Shown in pieces: positions 15,837 through 25,533 of a stretch of DNA of 64,000 bases (its first letter is position 1; every line of letters starts with the position of its first letter). The DNA comes from Prevotella sp. (GTDB lineage: Bacteria; Bacteroidota; Bacteroidia; Bacteroidales; Bacteroidaceae). The notes below the pieces were generated by a model. The model did not search any database. It had not been told where the DNA came from and was given only the letters and a program-made list of their open reading frames with translations. Where the stretch lies: positions 1-64,000 of the forward strand of contig JAFUTI010000039.1 of NCBI GenBank assembly GCA_017471465.1, written 5' to 3'. The translations under genes were made by a program, and so were the position numbers.

Positions 15837-18635
15837 TCAGATTATTGTTTTCCGTTTCTCCACAACAGTAGCCTTACAAGGTATCTCTATCCAGACTGTC
15901 GTTCCCTTCCCCGGCGCCGAATTGACATTGATAGCTCCTCCCATCTGCTGAACGAGTTCCATACAAATAGGTAATCCTAAGTCCGTACCGCCGCCATCGG
16001 TCGGAGTCTTAAACCGCTGAAACATCATACGTTGGTCTTCTTGCGAAATACCTGGTCCATTGTCTTCGACGGTTATCAGCAGGCGGTCACCGATATAGTC
16101 GTAACGGACCCGGACTGCACCGCTGCCGGTATGTCGAGCTGCACTCTCGACGATTTTCTGTATAACGTATCCCACGTTGGATTCGTCAATCTCAACGACA
16201 AGATGCTCGTATGGGTTGACTATCTGATAATCAACTCCTGCCTTCTGCCACCTGCTCCACCCCATCTGACAACAGCCTTCGAAAGTCATGGCGAGATCCG
16301 TCGGTCCCTGTTTGAACTCAATCATCCGGGCATCAAGCCGCGAAAGGAACAGAATGTCGTTGACAAGATTGAGCAAATAGTCAGCATTTACCCTGATCTC
16401 TTCGATAAAGACATCCTCATCGGCTTGGTCGTGCTCTTCTGCGAAGAGTTCGGCAAATCCGACGACAGTCGTTATTGGGGTGCGGATCTCATAGCTCATG
16501 TTGCGCAAAAACACATTCTTGATGCTCTCCACCTCTTTAGCCTTGGCTTTCTCGCGTTCCAAATCCTCGGCAGTAGCCTTCTCCTGAGTGATATCGTGGC
16601 ACATTCCGAAATAGTTCTCCACCTCACCTTTTTCATTTAAGACAGGATTCAGATGGAACTGTAACGAAAGACAGCGCGACTGGGAACTGCGGACTGTCGT
16701 ACTGATTTCCATATCTATCGTATCGGCAACGCCCGTATCCATATTGTTCATCAGGCGTGTCACCACACGTCTCGATTTGTCATTGATTAATGACAGACAA
16801 CGCGATTGTGTCAGCGTCAACTGCACAACGTTCATCTCACGGTAAATAGTAAGGATATGAGTCTTCGGAGAATAATTCACCAGGCGGACACTACCCACAT
16901 GCATGGCATAGTTAATGTTCCGGATATATTCGGTAACATCCTTTGCGGCTTGCATCATCTGATTGATACTGCGTTTCAACTGGTGATAAGACTCAACGAA
17001 CTCCGTCACATCGCGGCCAGAACCGAAGATACCCAGAAAACGGCCCGAAGCGTCATAAACAGGCAACAACTGCTGCTCATAATACTTATCCCTTGCGAAC
17101 CGGATTGACTCGGCTAAATGTGGATTGTCAACAGCCTTTATAATATGAGTAGAATAGCTACCTTCGAAATCCTCGACCTTCAGATAGGGATCCTCCAAAG
17201 CGTAGTTGAAAGGAACGCGCTCTTCCAGCAATTGTTCACGGTTACAGCCAAATGTACCGCACGCCTTCTGGTTGATGTCGGCCATACGCCCCTCCGTGTC
17301 ATAATAGATCATATCAACCATCGAGTTGGTAAAGACACTCCGGTAGCGCAGCATGTTATCCTTTGTCTTTCGACGTGCCTGCTGGCGTTCTGATATATCA
17401 TCCGTTATACCGACAATCACCTCGGGGGCTCCTTTCTTGGAACGTTTGAATACCGACAGTCTGACCATGACATCCCGATTTTCGCGGACACCGTCTGAAA
17501 CCAGCTCTAAGACACTATTGTCACGACGTCCCTTGACGATATCCGACAAGGCCTCCTTCAGCAGAGTGGCGGACTCCGGCTTATAGTAGTGAGCATACTC
17601 GTCAATGGTGTGCTGCTGACGGTCTATTTCTCCATCGGAGTTCATCCACGACAACGTCCGGCTCTTAACATCGTAAAGCAAGATGCGTACTTTTGTCGTA
17701 CGAAGGATAAGCGCCAACCTTCGGTTATGACGGGCCACAAGCCGTGTCATACGACGCTCACGGATATTCAGTACCACCTGATAGAAAACTACCAAGAACA
17801 GCAGTACGCCAACCACAGCCAACACATACCACATCCATCTGGGAACACCCTTCTCTGCAAGTTCTGGATAGAACCATTTTGTCTGTATGGGCACCATTCG
17901 TTCTGATGCACAAAGAGAGACATAGGCACTGTCCAAGAGGTGAAGCAGCACAGAGTCCTTCGACATAAAGCGGTACTCGCCATCGGGCAAGTCTATAGGA
18001 GTCAACCGCAGGTTGTCGGTATTATAATGGTTCATCAACCACCTCAGGGAGAGAGTATTCCAAACAATCCGTCCTTCCTTCTTGTCACTCAGATTGAGGA
18101 TTGCCTCCTTCATATCGTCAGAAGGAATACTATTGGCCTGCCAACCACTGTCGATCATAAGATGATGGCTGAAGCTGCCACGGTGAACAATGACTGGTTC
18201 ACGACTCAAGTCAGAGACCACATTGACAGTCACCGGTTGTGACTTAGGCGTCACTACGCTATGAGTAAAAAGACTGATTACCTCATGGCCATAACGGGCG
18301 TACTCATCGTGGAAAGAGGCTCTCATTCCCAACATCAAGTCTGAGCGGCTGGCTTTGAGGTCTTCCAACGCCTCATGAGTGGGTTTTAGTCTGATGACAT
18401 ACGGAATATCAAGTTCACCTAGCAATAGCTTAAGCATGTCAATGTTATACCCTTCTGGCTGTCCCTTGTCATTAAGGTACACGTATGGCCACAAGTCCCA
18501 TGCATCCTCATAGACAAGCGGATGTTCACGGGTATAAGTACGTGCCGATGCTCCCGACACCGTGGCAACGCACAGGGTCAGCACGAAGGCAGCAACGACC
18601 GCCGAAAAGCTCAGTTTCCTAGATAGCATCAGCAA
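15837..18635 (-). CDS. Paralogous sensor kinase with degenerate catalytic core
   Basis: 932 residues with the same plan as the next gene: signal peptide (1-30), SBP_bac_3-like domain (35-260), membrane helix (268-290), PAS units (about 300-415, 425-545, 575-685), then a HisKA/HATPase-like core. The usual phosphoacceptor His is Tyr-715 (NMSYEIRTP; codon TAT at 16493-16491, one base from CAT). Both N-box asparagines are replaced (Lys-827 and Ser-831 in KIVESAARHT). The G1 box VEDNGPGI is kept and G2 is altered (GGGTDLGLPIC). It therefore probably cannot phosphorylate itself and may regulate its active partner. It is first in the two-gene unit, behind the promoter at 18686-18656. Confidence 0.85.
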   Translation of the reverse strand: MLMLSRKLSFSAVVAAFVLTLCVATVSGASARTYTREHPLVYEDAWDLWPYVYLNDKGQPEGYNIDMLKLLLGELDIPYVIRLKPTHEALEDLKASRSDLMLGMRASFHDEYARYGHEVISLFTHSVVTPKSQPVTVNVVSDLSREPVIVHRGSFSHHLMIDSGWQANSIPSDDMKEAILNLSDKKEGRIVWNTLSLRWLMNHYNTDNLRLTPIDLPDGEYRFMSKDSVLLHLLDSAYVSLCASERMVPIQTKWFYPELAEKGVPRWMWYVLAVVGVLLFLVVFYQVVLNIRERRMTRLVARHNRRLALILRTTKVRILLYDVKSRTLSWMNSDGEIDRQQHTIDEYAHYYKPESATLLKEALSDIVKGRRDNSVLELVSDGVRENRDVMVRLSVFKRSKKGAPEVIVGITDDISERQQARRKTKDNMLRYRSVFTNSMVDMIYYDTEGRMADINQKACGTFGCNREQLLEERVPFNYALEDPYLKVEDFEGSYSTHIIKAVDNPHLAESIRFARDKYYEQQLLPVYDASGRFLGIFGSGRDVTEFVESYHQLKRSINQMMQAAKDVTEYIRNINYAMHVGSVRLVNYSPKTHILTIYREMNVVQLTLTQSRCLSLINDKSRRVVTRLMNNMDTGVADTIDMEISTTVRSSQSRCLSLQFHLNPVLNEKGEVENYFGMCHDITQEKATAEDLEREKAKAKEVESIKNVFLRNMSYEIRTPITTVVGFAELFAEEHDQADEDVFIEEIRVNADYLLNLVNDILFLSRLDARMIEFKQGPTDLAMTFEGCCQMGWSRWQKAGVDYQIVNPYEHLVVEIDESNVGYVIQKIVESAARHTGSGAVRVRYDYIGDRLLITVEDNGPGISQEDQRMMFQRFKTPTDGGGTDLGLPICMELVQQMGGAINVNSAPGKGTTVWIEIPCKATVVEKRKTII

Positions 18636-18655
18636 CTCATTGAGTAGTCTCGGCG

Positions 18656-18686
18656 CAAAGATACAAAAAAAATATTATCCAACAAA
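18656..18686 (-). promoter_or_regulatory. Promoter of the tandem sensor kinase operon
   Basis: TTTG (18686-18683), 19 bases, TATCTTTG (18663-18656), 21 bases before the ATG at 18635. Confidence 0.65.
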
Positions 18687-18724
18687 CTTTTTGGCACCGT
18701 TTTTTCCTTTCTCGACCAAAACAA

Positions 18725-18750
18725 AAAGCAGCCAGTAATCCTGACTGCTT
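18725..18750 (-). terminator. Terminator after tRNA-Met
   Basis: AAGCAGTCAG and CTGGCTGCTT pair around a 5-base loop with one G-T pair, followed by TTTTGTTTTGG on the minus strand. It lies directly after the tRNA. Confidence 0.8.
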
Positions 18751-18752
18751 TG

Positions 18753-18826
18753 TAGCGGGAGCCGGGATTGAACCGGCGACCTCATGATTATGAATCATGC
18801 GCTCTAACCAGCTGAGCTATCCCGCC
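18753..18826 (-). tRNA. tRNA-Met (anticodon CAT)
   Basis: A 74-nt cloverleaf: acceptor GGCGGGA/TCCCGCT with discriminator A, D-arm GCTC/GAGC, anticodon stem CATGA/TCATG with loop TTCATAA (anticodon CAT), T-arm GCCGG/CCGGC with loop TTCAATC. CCA is not encoded. The first pair is G-C, so it is not an obvious initiator. It is probably elongator Met; the tRNA-Ile2 alternative (CAT modified to lysidine) cannot be fully excluded by eye. Confidence 0.93.
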
Positions 18827-18848
18827 ATCATTTTGCGTTTTGCAGGTG

Positions 18849-18880
18849 CAAAGGTAACACTTATTTTTGAAATAGCAAAA
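18849..18880 (-). promoter_or_regulatory. Promoter of tRNA-Met
   Basis: TTTG (18880-18877), exactly 20 bases, TACCTTTG (18856-18849), 22 bases before the mature tRNA 5' end. Confidence 0.75.
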
Positions 18881-18957
18881 TTTCTTTAGAAAATATTTTT
18901 GTTTTTGCCGAAAAAGTTGTAATTTTGCACAAATAAAATACTCTTACTAACCTGACG

Positions 18958-19365
18958 ATGAACACAAAAAAGCAGAAACTTAAAATAGAATACCCTCTAG
19001 CAACTAAATCACACAGCCTTGTCTGGGAGCAAATCAGTACTGTCCACGGACTGGAGCGATGGTTGGCTGACCACGTAGAGAAAGTCGATGACGACATTTT
19101 CGCACTGACCTGGGGAGAGGCTTGGACAGACCACCACACGCTGGAGGCTAAAATCGTCGACCAGCAGAAGAATAGCTACATCCGCCTGCAATGGGTGAAC
19201 GACGACGATCCTGAAGCCTATTGGGAGATGCGCATCGGACGCAGCGAGTTGACAGACGAGCTTTGTCTGTATGTTGCCGACTACGCGCTGCCCGAAGACA
19301 TTGATGACTTACATGACCTGTGGGATGGGAATATGGAGCGACTGCATCAGGTCAGCGGCTTGTAG
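18958..19365 (+). CDS. START-like (SRPBCC superfamily) domain protein
   Basis: 135 residues, cytosolic and acidic. The pattern fits the small START-like family found in Bacteroidetes: an N-terminal strand KIEYPLATKSHSLVWEQIS, then GLERWLADHVEKVDDDIFALTWG, a central ARIVDQQKNSYIRLQW-like segment and a C-terminal helix ending in RLHQVSGL. These proteins form a helix-grip cavity that may bind a hydrophobic ligand; the ligand is unknown. A TAATTTTG box lies at 18920-18927. It is followed by its own spacer and a further TAATTTTG box (19413-19420) before the next gene. Confidence 0.75.
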   Translation: MNTKKQKLKIEYPLATKSHSLVWEQISTVHGLERWLADHVEKVDDDIFALTWGEAWTDHHTLEAKIVDQQKNSYIRLQWVNDDDPEAYWEMRIGRSELTDELCLYVADYALPEDIDDLHDLWDGNMERLHQVSGL

Positions 19366-19444
19366 AATCATTAAAAAACTAAAAATTTTAGCGAACTCTG
19401 TGTTTTTTATTGTAATTTTGCAGGTTGAATCGATATAAGACACA

Positions 19445-21388
19445 ATGTTCCGCATAAAAAAGCTCGACATATTTATTGCCAAACAGTTCCTGCAATTGTT
19501 CGCCGGAGCCTTTTTTATATGCCAGTTTGTACTGATGATGCAGTTCTTATGGCGATATGTCAACGAACTGATTGGCAAGGGACTGTCGCTGGAAATCATG
19601 GCGCAATTTTTCTGGTACATGGGTCTGATGCTCATGCCCCAGGCTTTCCCGCTGGCAATCCTTCTGTCGTCGCTAATAGTTTTCGGCAACTTAGGCGAGA
19701 GTTCCGAGCTGACAGCCATCAAAGCGGCCGGTATATCGCTGATGCAAGCCTCACGCTCACTCATCACCCTTGTCGTCATCATAGCCGGACTTTCCTTCTA
19801 TTTTCAGGATGTGGTAGGCCCTTCAGCCGACAAGTCATTCTACCAGCTGTTGCTTTCGGTCAAGCAGAAAAGTCCTGAGGTGGAGATTCCAGAAGGCATC
19901 TTCTACGACGGCATTCCCAACGCCAACCTCTACGTCCAGAAGAAAAACATGGAGACGGGCATGCTCTACGGTATCATGATTTACCGCCGCACTAACAGCT
20001 ACGAAGACCAGGCCATCATCCTGGCCGACTCGGGCACCATGCAGACGACAGCGGAGAAGAAACACCTGCTGCTGACACTGCATAACGGCGAATGGTTTGA
20101 GAACATGCAGTCGCAAGACCTGGCCGGTTCGGCCAGCGTACCCTACCGCCGCGAGACGTTCTCGTTGAAACGTATCATACTCGACTTTGACAGCGACTTT
20201 AACCTAGCTGACGAGACGGGTATTGCCGCTGATGCCCGGTCGAAGAGTCTTGACCACATACTGACCGACCTTGACTCCATTGTCATCTTCAACGACTCCG
20301 TTGGCCGACAATTTGAACGAGACGCACGCTACAGGACCTTTTATATCCCGGAAATCGGAAAGAAAGACTCCCTCAAAGCATTCACCCAGGCAGCTACCGG
20401 CAAAGTCAATTTCGACAGTGTCTACGCTAAGCTTTCAGACAACGAGAAACGTGCTGCCATGCAGCAGGCAATGGAAAGAGCCCAGTCCGAGTCATACGAT
20501 TTGAACATGAAGAGCGACTATTCGTTCAATATTAACCGCCACGAGCGTATGCATCGCATGGAAGCCATCAACCGTTTTACTCTGGCCTTCTCGTGCATTA
20601 TCTTCTTCTTTATCGGCGCACCTTTAGGCGCCATCATCCGAAAGGGCGGCATGGGCGTACCTGTCATCATCTCGGTACTGGTATTCATCATCTACTACAT
20701 CTTCGAGAACTCCGGCATGCGTATGGCACGAGCCGACGAATGGACGATTTGGTTCGGAAAGCTCATATCGACATTGGCCTTGGCTCCTGTAGCGATATTC
20801 TTTTCATACAAGGCAAACAACGACTCCGTTGTCTTCAACATCGACCTATATAAAGAGTTATTCCGCCGCATGTTAGGCCTGCGCGTCAAACGCAATATCA
20901 CCCGTAAGGAGGTTATCATCGAAGACCCGAAATATCCCGCCGACGTTCTGATGCTTGCAGACATCAACAGCCGTATCGTCAGTTATTCCGAAGAGCACAA
21001 ACTGATGCACCTGCCAAACCCCATCAACGTATTCTTCAACAGCAGCGACGACCACGAGATAGAAGATATCAGCCAGAAGCTGGAAATGGCCATCGAAGAC
21101 CTTGGCTACACAAAAGACCGTATTATCCTGGGCGAGCTGAACCACTACCCTGTTCTGGTGACTCATGCCCATACGAGACCTTTTGAGAAGAAATGGATGA
21201 ACATCATTTCCGGCCTGATACTGCCGTTAGGTGTGTTCTTCTACCTACGAATGTGCCGTTTCCGTCTACGTCTGTACAAAGACCTGCACGACATCAGGCA
21301 GACGAGCGAAAAAGTCATTCCACGAATTATCGAATACGCTAAGATAGAAAACGACGAAACAATCAAACATATATATAATAAGGTGTAG
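19445..21388 (+). CDS. LptF/LptG family lipopolysaccharide export permease
   Basis: 647 residues. Three N-terminal membrane helices (about 15-35, 55-75, 98-120) are followed by a periplasmic beta-jellyroll region (130-270), then three more helices (about 385-470: [37 protein letters not shown]). This is the YjgP/YjgQ pattern of the LptB2FG complex that extracts LPS from the inner membrane. It is nearly twice the length of E. coli LptG. The extra C-terminal part (480-647) includes another hydrophobic helix near 590, seen in Bacteroidetes homologues. It cannot be assigned to F or G by eye. It precedes ribBA by 7 bases. Confidence 0.88.
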   Translation: MFRIKKLDIFIAKQFLQLFAGAFFICQFVLMMQFLWRYVNELIGKGLSLEIMAQFFWYMGLMLMPQAFPLAILLSSLIVFGNLGESSELTAIKAAGISLMQASRSLITLVVIIAGLSFYFQDVVGPSADKSFYQLLLSVKQKSPEVEIPEGIFYDGIPNANLYVQKKNMETGMLYGIMIYRRTNSYEDQAIILADSGTMQTTAEKKHLLLTLHNGEWFENMQSQDLAGSASVPYRRETFSLKRIILDFDSDFNLADETGIAADARSKSLDHILTDLDSIVIFNDSVGRQFERDARYRTFYIPEIGKKDSLKAFTQAATGKVNFDSVYAKLSDNEKRAAMQQAMERAQSESYDLNMKSDYSFNINRHERMHRMEAINRFTLAFSCIIFFFIGAPLGAIIRKGGMGVPVIISVLVFIIYYIFENSGMRMARADEWTIWFGKLISTLALAPVAIFFSYKANNDSVVFNIDLYKELFRRMLGLRVKRNITRKEVIIEDPKYPADVLMLADINSRIVSYSEEHKLMHLPNPINVFFNSSDDHEIEDISQKLEMAIEDLGYTKDRIILGELNHYPVLVTHAHTRPFEKKWMNIISGLILPLGVFFYLRMCRFRLRLYKDLHDIRQTSEKVIPRIIEYAKIENDETIKHIYNKV

Positions 21389-21395
21389 TCTGACT

Positions 21396-22607
21396 ATGGA
21401 GAAATTCAAACTGAACACAATAGAGGAGGCGATAGAGGACTTCCGACAAGGAAAATTCATTATTGTCGTCGACGACGAGGACCGTGAGAACGAGGGTGAC
21501 CTGATCTGTGCCGCAGAGAAGATCACGCCAGAGATGGTCAACTTCATGCTGAAATATGCCCGCGGCGTACTCTGCGCCCCTATCACCATCAGCCGCAGCG
21601 AGGAGCTTGACCTTCCCAGGCAGGTCGTGGAGAACACGTCCGTACTGGGCACGCCATTCACCGTCACCGTCGACAAACTCGAAGGCTGTACCACCGGCGT
21701 CTCTGCCTACGACCGTGCTGCCACCATCCGTGCCTTGGCCGACCCTACATCGACACCGCAGACCTTCGGCCGTCCAGGACACATCAACCCCTTGTATGCT
21801 CAGGACAACGGTGTCTTGCGCCGCAGCGGTCACACAGAGGCAGCCGTCGACCTGTGCAAACTGGCCGGACTGTTTCCTGCCGGTGCACTCATGGAGATTA
21901 TGAACGACGACGGCACGATGGCACGGATGCCTGAGCTCCAGGCATTTGCCGTCGAGCACGAACTGAAAATCATCACCATCAAGGACCTCATTGCATACCG
22001 GCTTCGACAGGAGTCACTCATAGAAGTGGGTGTGGAAGCCGACATGCCCACCGAGTACGGCCACTTCCGCATCGTTCCTTTCCGCCAGAAGAGTAACGGC
22101 CAGGAGCACTTTGCCCTTATCAAGGGGGAATGGCAGGAAAACGAGCCTATCCTCGTGCGCGTCCACTCTTCCTGCATGACGGGCGACATCCTCGGTTCAC
22201 GGCGCTGCGACTGTGGTGAGCAGCTGCACCGTGCCATGAAGCGGATAGAAGAAGAGGGCAAGGGCGTCGTCGTCTACATGCAGCAGGAAGGCAGGGGTAT
22301 CGGTCTGATGAACAAACTTGCCGCCTACAAACTGCAGGAGGAGGGCTACGACACCGTTGATGCCAACCTCTGCCTCGGCTTTAAGGCCGACGAGCGCGAC
22401 TACGGCTGCGGCGCCCAGATGCTACGCCACCTCGGCGTTCACAAGATGCGCCTCATGACCAATAACCCCGTCAAGCGCGTCGGTCTCGAAGCCTATGGAC
22501 TGGAGATTGTCGAGAACGTGCCTATCGAGGTGACGCCCAATGAATATAACCTGCGCTATCTGAAGACTAAGCAGGACCGCATGGGGCACACTCTGCACCT
22601 GAAATAA
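21396..22607 (+). CDS. ribBA: Bifunctional DHBP synthase / GTP cyclohydrolase II
   Basis: 403 residues making both early riboflavin precursors. The N-terminal RibB domain (1-200) shows [32 protein letters not shown]-like [20 protein letters not shown] and [10 protein letters not shown]. The C-terminal RibA domain (205-400) has the zinc site [29 protein letters not shown] and [16 protein letters not shown]. Length is standard for RibBA. No FMN riboswitch is present. It is 7 bases from the LPS permease gene, an arrangement shared by several Bacteroidales. Confidence 0.96.
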   Translation: MEKFKLNTIEEAIEDFRQGKFIIVVDDEDRENEGDLICAAEKITPEMVNFMLKYARGVLCAPITISRSEELDLPRQVVENTSVLGTPFTVTVDKLEGCTTGVSAYDRAATIRALADPTSTPQTFGRPGHINPLYAQDNGVLRRSGHTEAAVDLCKLAGLFPAGALMEIMNDDGTMARMPELQAFAVEHELKIITIKDLIAYRLRQESLIEVGVEADMPTEYGHFRIVPFRQKSNGQEHFALIKGEWQENEPILVRVHSSCMTGDILGSRRCDCGEQLHRAMKRIEEEGKGVVVYMQQEGRGIGLMNKLAAYKLQEEGYDTVDANLCLGFKADERDYGCGAQMLRHLGVHKMRLMTNNPVKRVGLEAYGLEIVENVPIEVTPNEYNLRYLKTKQDRMGHTLHLK

Positions 22608-22657
22608 ACGCATGGCGTCACAATTTCGCCCAACAAAACGAAAAAGTGGCGCAAATC

Positions 22658-22689
22658 TTTGCATAGAAAGAAGTTTTTGATTAATTTTG
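22658..22689 (+). promoter_or_regulatory. Promoter of the aminotransferase gene
   Basis: TTTG (22658-22661), 20 bases, TAATTTTG (22682-22689), 27 bases before the ATG at 22717. Confidence 0.75.
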
Positions 22690-22716
22690 CGCGGAAATTC
22701 AAGCACTAAGAAAAAT

Positions 22717-23913
22717 ATGGCACAACTATCCAACCGACTGCAAAGGCTCGCGCCTTCGGCCACACTGGCTATGTCGCAGAAGAGTTCTGAAATGAAGGCT
22801 CAGGGCATTGACGTTATTAACATGAGTGTCGGCGAGCCCGACTTCAACACCCCTGACCACATCAAACAAGCCGCCAAGCTGGCCATCGATGAGAACTACT
22901 CACGCTATTCGCCAGTCCCCGGCTACCCGAACCTGCGCCAGGCCATTGCCCGCAAGCTGGAACGCGAGAACCAGCTGCGCTACCAGCCCAGCGAGATTCT
23001 CGTCTCTAACGGTGCCAAGCAGAGCGTCACCAACACCATCATGGCGCTGGTGAACGACGGCGAGGAGGTCATCATACCCGCCCCTTACTGGGTGAGCTAT
23101 CCACAGATGGTGAAGCTTGCCGGCGGAACCCCCGTCATCGTCGAAGCCACGTTTGACCAGAACTTCAAAATGACACCCAGTCAACTTGAGGCAGCCATTA
23201 CGCCTAAGACACGCATGGTGATTCTCTGTTCGCCAAGCAACCCTACCGGCTCGGTCTACAACAAGGAGGAGTTGCGCGCCCTGGCTGATGTCATCCTTAA
23301 ACACGAAGACCTGTTCGTTCTTGCAGATGAGATTTACGAGCACATCAACTACGTGGGCCACCACGAGTCCATTGCTCAGTTCCCCGGCATGAAAGAGCGT
23401 GCCATCATTGTCAACGGCGTTTCCAAGGCATACGCCATGACCGGTTGGCGTATCGGCTATATTGCCGCACCCGAATGGATTGTCAAGGGCTGCAACAAGC
23501 TGCAGGGACAATACACCAGCGGCCCCTGTTCCGTCAGCCAGATGGCAGCATTGGCCGCCTACACCGAGAACCAGCAGTGCGTTGAGGATATGCGCCAGGC
23601 CTTTGAGCGTCGCCGCGACCTCATTGTACGCCTTGCCAAGGACATCCCCGGTTTGGAAGTCAATGTCCCCGAGGGGGCTTTCTACCTATTCCCTAAATGC
23701 TCAAGTTTTTACGGCAAGACAGCGCCCAATGGTTCTACCATTGGAAACAGTACCGACCTGGCCATGTACCTTCTGGAAGAGGGTCACGTCGCCACTGTCG
23801 GCGGCGATGCTTTCGGCGACCCCGACTGTTTCCGCATGAGCTATGCCACAAGCGACGAGAACATCGTCGAGGCCATGCGCCGCATCAAGGAAGTACTGGC
23901 AAAATTGAGCTAA
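22717..23913 (+). CDS. aspC: Aspartate/aromatic-type aminotransferase (class I PLP enzyme)
   Basis: 398 residues from the ATG at 22717 (MAQLSNRLQRL). An upstream in-frame ATG at 22687 overlaps the promoter and is rejected. Class I fold markers: VGEPDFNTPDHIKQAA, YSPVPGYPNLRQAIA, SNGAKQSVTN, CSPSNPTGSVYNKEEL, DEIYEHI, and the PLP-lysine motif NGVSKAYAMTGWRIGY. The final arginine lies in FRMSYATS. It transfers amino groups between aspartate (or similar) and 2-oxoglutarate; exact substrate range cannot be told from sequence. It stands as a single gene. Confidence 0.9.
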   Translation: MAQLSNRLQRLAPSATLAMSQKSSEMKAQGIDVINMSVGEPDFNTPDHIKQAAKLAIDENYSRYSPVPGYPNLRQAIARKLERENQLRYQPSEILVSNGAKQSVTNTIMALVNDGEEVIIPAPYWVSYPQMVKLAGGTPVIVEATFDQNFKMTPSQLEAAITPKTRMVILCSPSNPTGSVYNKEELRALADVILKHEDLFVLADEIYEHINYVGHHESIAQFPGMKERAIIVNGVSKAYAMTGWRIGYIAAPEWIVKGCNKLQGQYTSGPCSVSQMAALAAYTENQQCVEDMRQAFERRRDLIVRLAKDIPGLEVNVPEGAFYLFPKCSSFYGKTAPNGSTIGNSTDLAMYLLEEGHVATVGGDAFGDPDCFRMSYATSDENIVEAMRRIKEVLAKLS

Positions 23914-23969
23914 AATGGTTTTTTCAAGTTAAAAGTTATTAATTCGGCAGGAAGTACGCCATAAATTAT

Positions 23970-23977
23970 TATCTTTG
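23970..23977 (+). promoter_or_regulatory. Promoter -7 box of the ExbB-TonB cluster
   Basis: TATCTTTG followed by CGC, 70 bases before the ExbB-type ATG. No TTTG at -33. Confidence 0.55.
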
Positions 23978-24047
23978 CGCTTGATTAACATTAAATCGGA
24001 ATTTTTCAACTTCAATTATTTAATAACTAAAAATTAAAATCAAAATT

Positions 24048-24878
24048 ATGGCAACAACAACAAAGGCTGCAGCCCCGGCCAAAAAATCATCGGGCTTCAA
24101 AGGCGTAAAGGATGCATGGATCATTCTCGTTATCTGCTGTATTCTCGCTTACTGCTTCTACTTCTTCGTTCTCGGTGACCCCAGCCACTTCGTTGGTGGC
24201 GATCGTAGCGGCCATCCCGCCGACCTGATGGGTACTGTCTATAAGGGCGGTTTCGTGGTAGGTCTGATTATCACCCTGCTGCTCACCGTTGTCGTTCTCG
24301 GCGTAGAGCGTTTCTTCGCTATCAAGTCTGCCTCTGGCAAGATCAACCTGGCTAAGTTCACCGCACAGGTGAAGGAGGCTATCAAGGCTCAGGACTTCGC
24401 TAAGGCCAAGGATCTTTGCAACAAGATGCAGGGTTCTGTAGCAAACGTTGTGCTGGCTTCTATCACAATGTACGAGACTGTTGAGAAGGACGAGACCCTG
24501 AAGAAGTCGCAGAAGATTTCTAAGATCCAGCAGGCTCACGAAGAGGCCACTCAGCTGGAGATGCCTACCCTGACCATGAACCTCCCGATGATTGCTACCA
24601 TCGTATCTCTGGGTACCCTGACCGCTCTGTTCGGTACTGTGCTCGGTATGATTGGTTCGTTCCAGGCTCTGTCTGCCGGTGGCGGTGCTGACTCAATGGC
24701 TCTGTCTGCAGGTATTTCTGAGGCCCTTGTGAACACGGCTTCTGGTATCTTAACATCATGGGTTGCTACCGTTGTTTATAACTTCTTCTCAAATAAGATT
24801 GACAAGCTGACGTTTGCTCTCGACGAGGTTGGTTACACCATCGCCGCTACATACGACTCTAACCACCACGAGGCATAA
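24048..24878 (+). CDS. exbB: MotA/TolQ/ExbB proton channel family protein
   Basis: 276 residues. Membrane helices lie at about 25-43 (DAWIILVICCILAYCFYFFV), 70-90 (GFVVGLIITLLLTVVVLGVE), 175-205 and 220-245. The signature GTLTALFGTVLGMIGSFQAL and the following AGISEALVNTASGI are diagnostic of ExbB/TolQ/MotA. It forms the pentameric proton channel that drives TonB with ExbD. It has an Ala/Lys-rich N-terminal extension. The genes that follow (two ExbD-type, TonB) complete the energy-transducing unit. Confidence 0.93.
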   Translation: MATTTKAAAPAKKSSGFKGVKDAWIILVICCILAYCFYFFVLGDPSHFVGGDRSGHPADLMGTVYKGGFVVGLIITLLLTVVVLGVERFFAIKSASGKINLAKFTAQVKEAIKAQDFAKAKDLCNKMQGSVANVVLASITMYETVEKDETLKKSQKISKIQQAHEEATQLEMPTLTMNLPMIATIVSLGTLTALFGTVLGMIGSFQALSAGGGADSMALSAGISEALVNTASGILTSWVATVVYNFFSNKIDKLTFALDEVGYTIAATYDSNHHEA

Positions 24879-24909
24879 GCTGTTTTACCTTTTAACTCCT
24901 TAGCAGATT

Positions 24910-25530
24910 ATGGGTAAAATTAAAATTGAGAAAAAAGACATCTGGATCGACATGACTCCTATGTCGGACGTGATGACCCTGCTGCTCTGCTTCTTTATGT
25001 TGACATCAACATTCCTGACGCCAGAGCCGGTAAAGGTCAACACTCCGGGATCTGTGTCCGAGGTCAAGGTGCCCGAAAACGATGTGCTCAATATTCTGGT
25101 GTCACCAGAGGGCAACATCTACGTGGGCTCCGAGAACAAGAACACCATGTTGGACATGATGCAGACGGTGACCGACAAGTTCGGCATCTCACTGACCGGT
25201 GAGAAGCTGAAGCACTTCCGCGAGGATGCTATGATCGGTGCACCAATGGCCATGTTCGAAGCCTATTATGCTCTTGACACAGAGAAGATGGGCGAGGAGA
25301 TCCAGAAGCTGTCTATCCCCCTCGATAGTATCGAAGGCGGAAAGAGTGAGTTCCAGGAGTGGGTGACTGCCGCTCGTGAGTCCAATCCCGACATTCGTCT
25401 GGCCATTAAGGCCGATGCCAAGACTTCTTACGCTGTTATTAAGAAGATGATGTCAGAACTTCAGGACATGAACGAGAACCGTTACCAGCTGATTACTAAT
25501 CTTGACACTAAAAAACAGGCGGAGATCTAA
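24910..25530 (+). CDS. exbD: ExbD/TolR-family biopolymer transport protein (first copy)
   Basis: 206 residues. One membrane helix near the N-terminus carries the channel aspartate (Asp-20 in MTPMSDVMTLLLCFFML). The periplasmic part is longer than E. coli ExbD (141 aa) and ends with IKADAKTSYAVIKKMMSELQDMN, typical of the family. It works with the ExbB-type protein to convert proton flow into force on TonB. Two divergent ExbD copies in a row are usual in Bacteroidetes. Confidence 0.92.
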   Translation: MGKIKIEKKDIWIDMTPMSDVMTLLLCFFMLTSTFLTPEPVKVNTPGSVSEVKVPENDVLNILVSPEGNIYVGSENKNTMLDMMQTVTDKFGISLTGEKLKHFREDAMIGAPMAMFEAYYALDTEKMGEEIQKLSIPLDSIEGGKSEFQEWVTAARESNPDIRLAIKADAKTSYAVIKKMMSELQDMNENRYQLITNLDTKKQAEI

Positions 25531-25533
25531 GAT

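Noticed and set aside
22608-22716. 22-codon frame before the aminotransferase gene (ATG GCG TCA...)
   Set aside because: It overlaps the consensus promoter at 22658-22689, so it cannot be read from that transcript.
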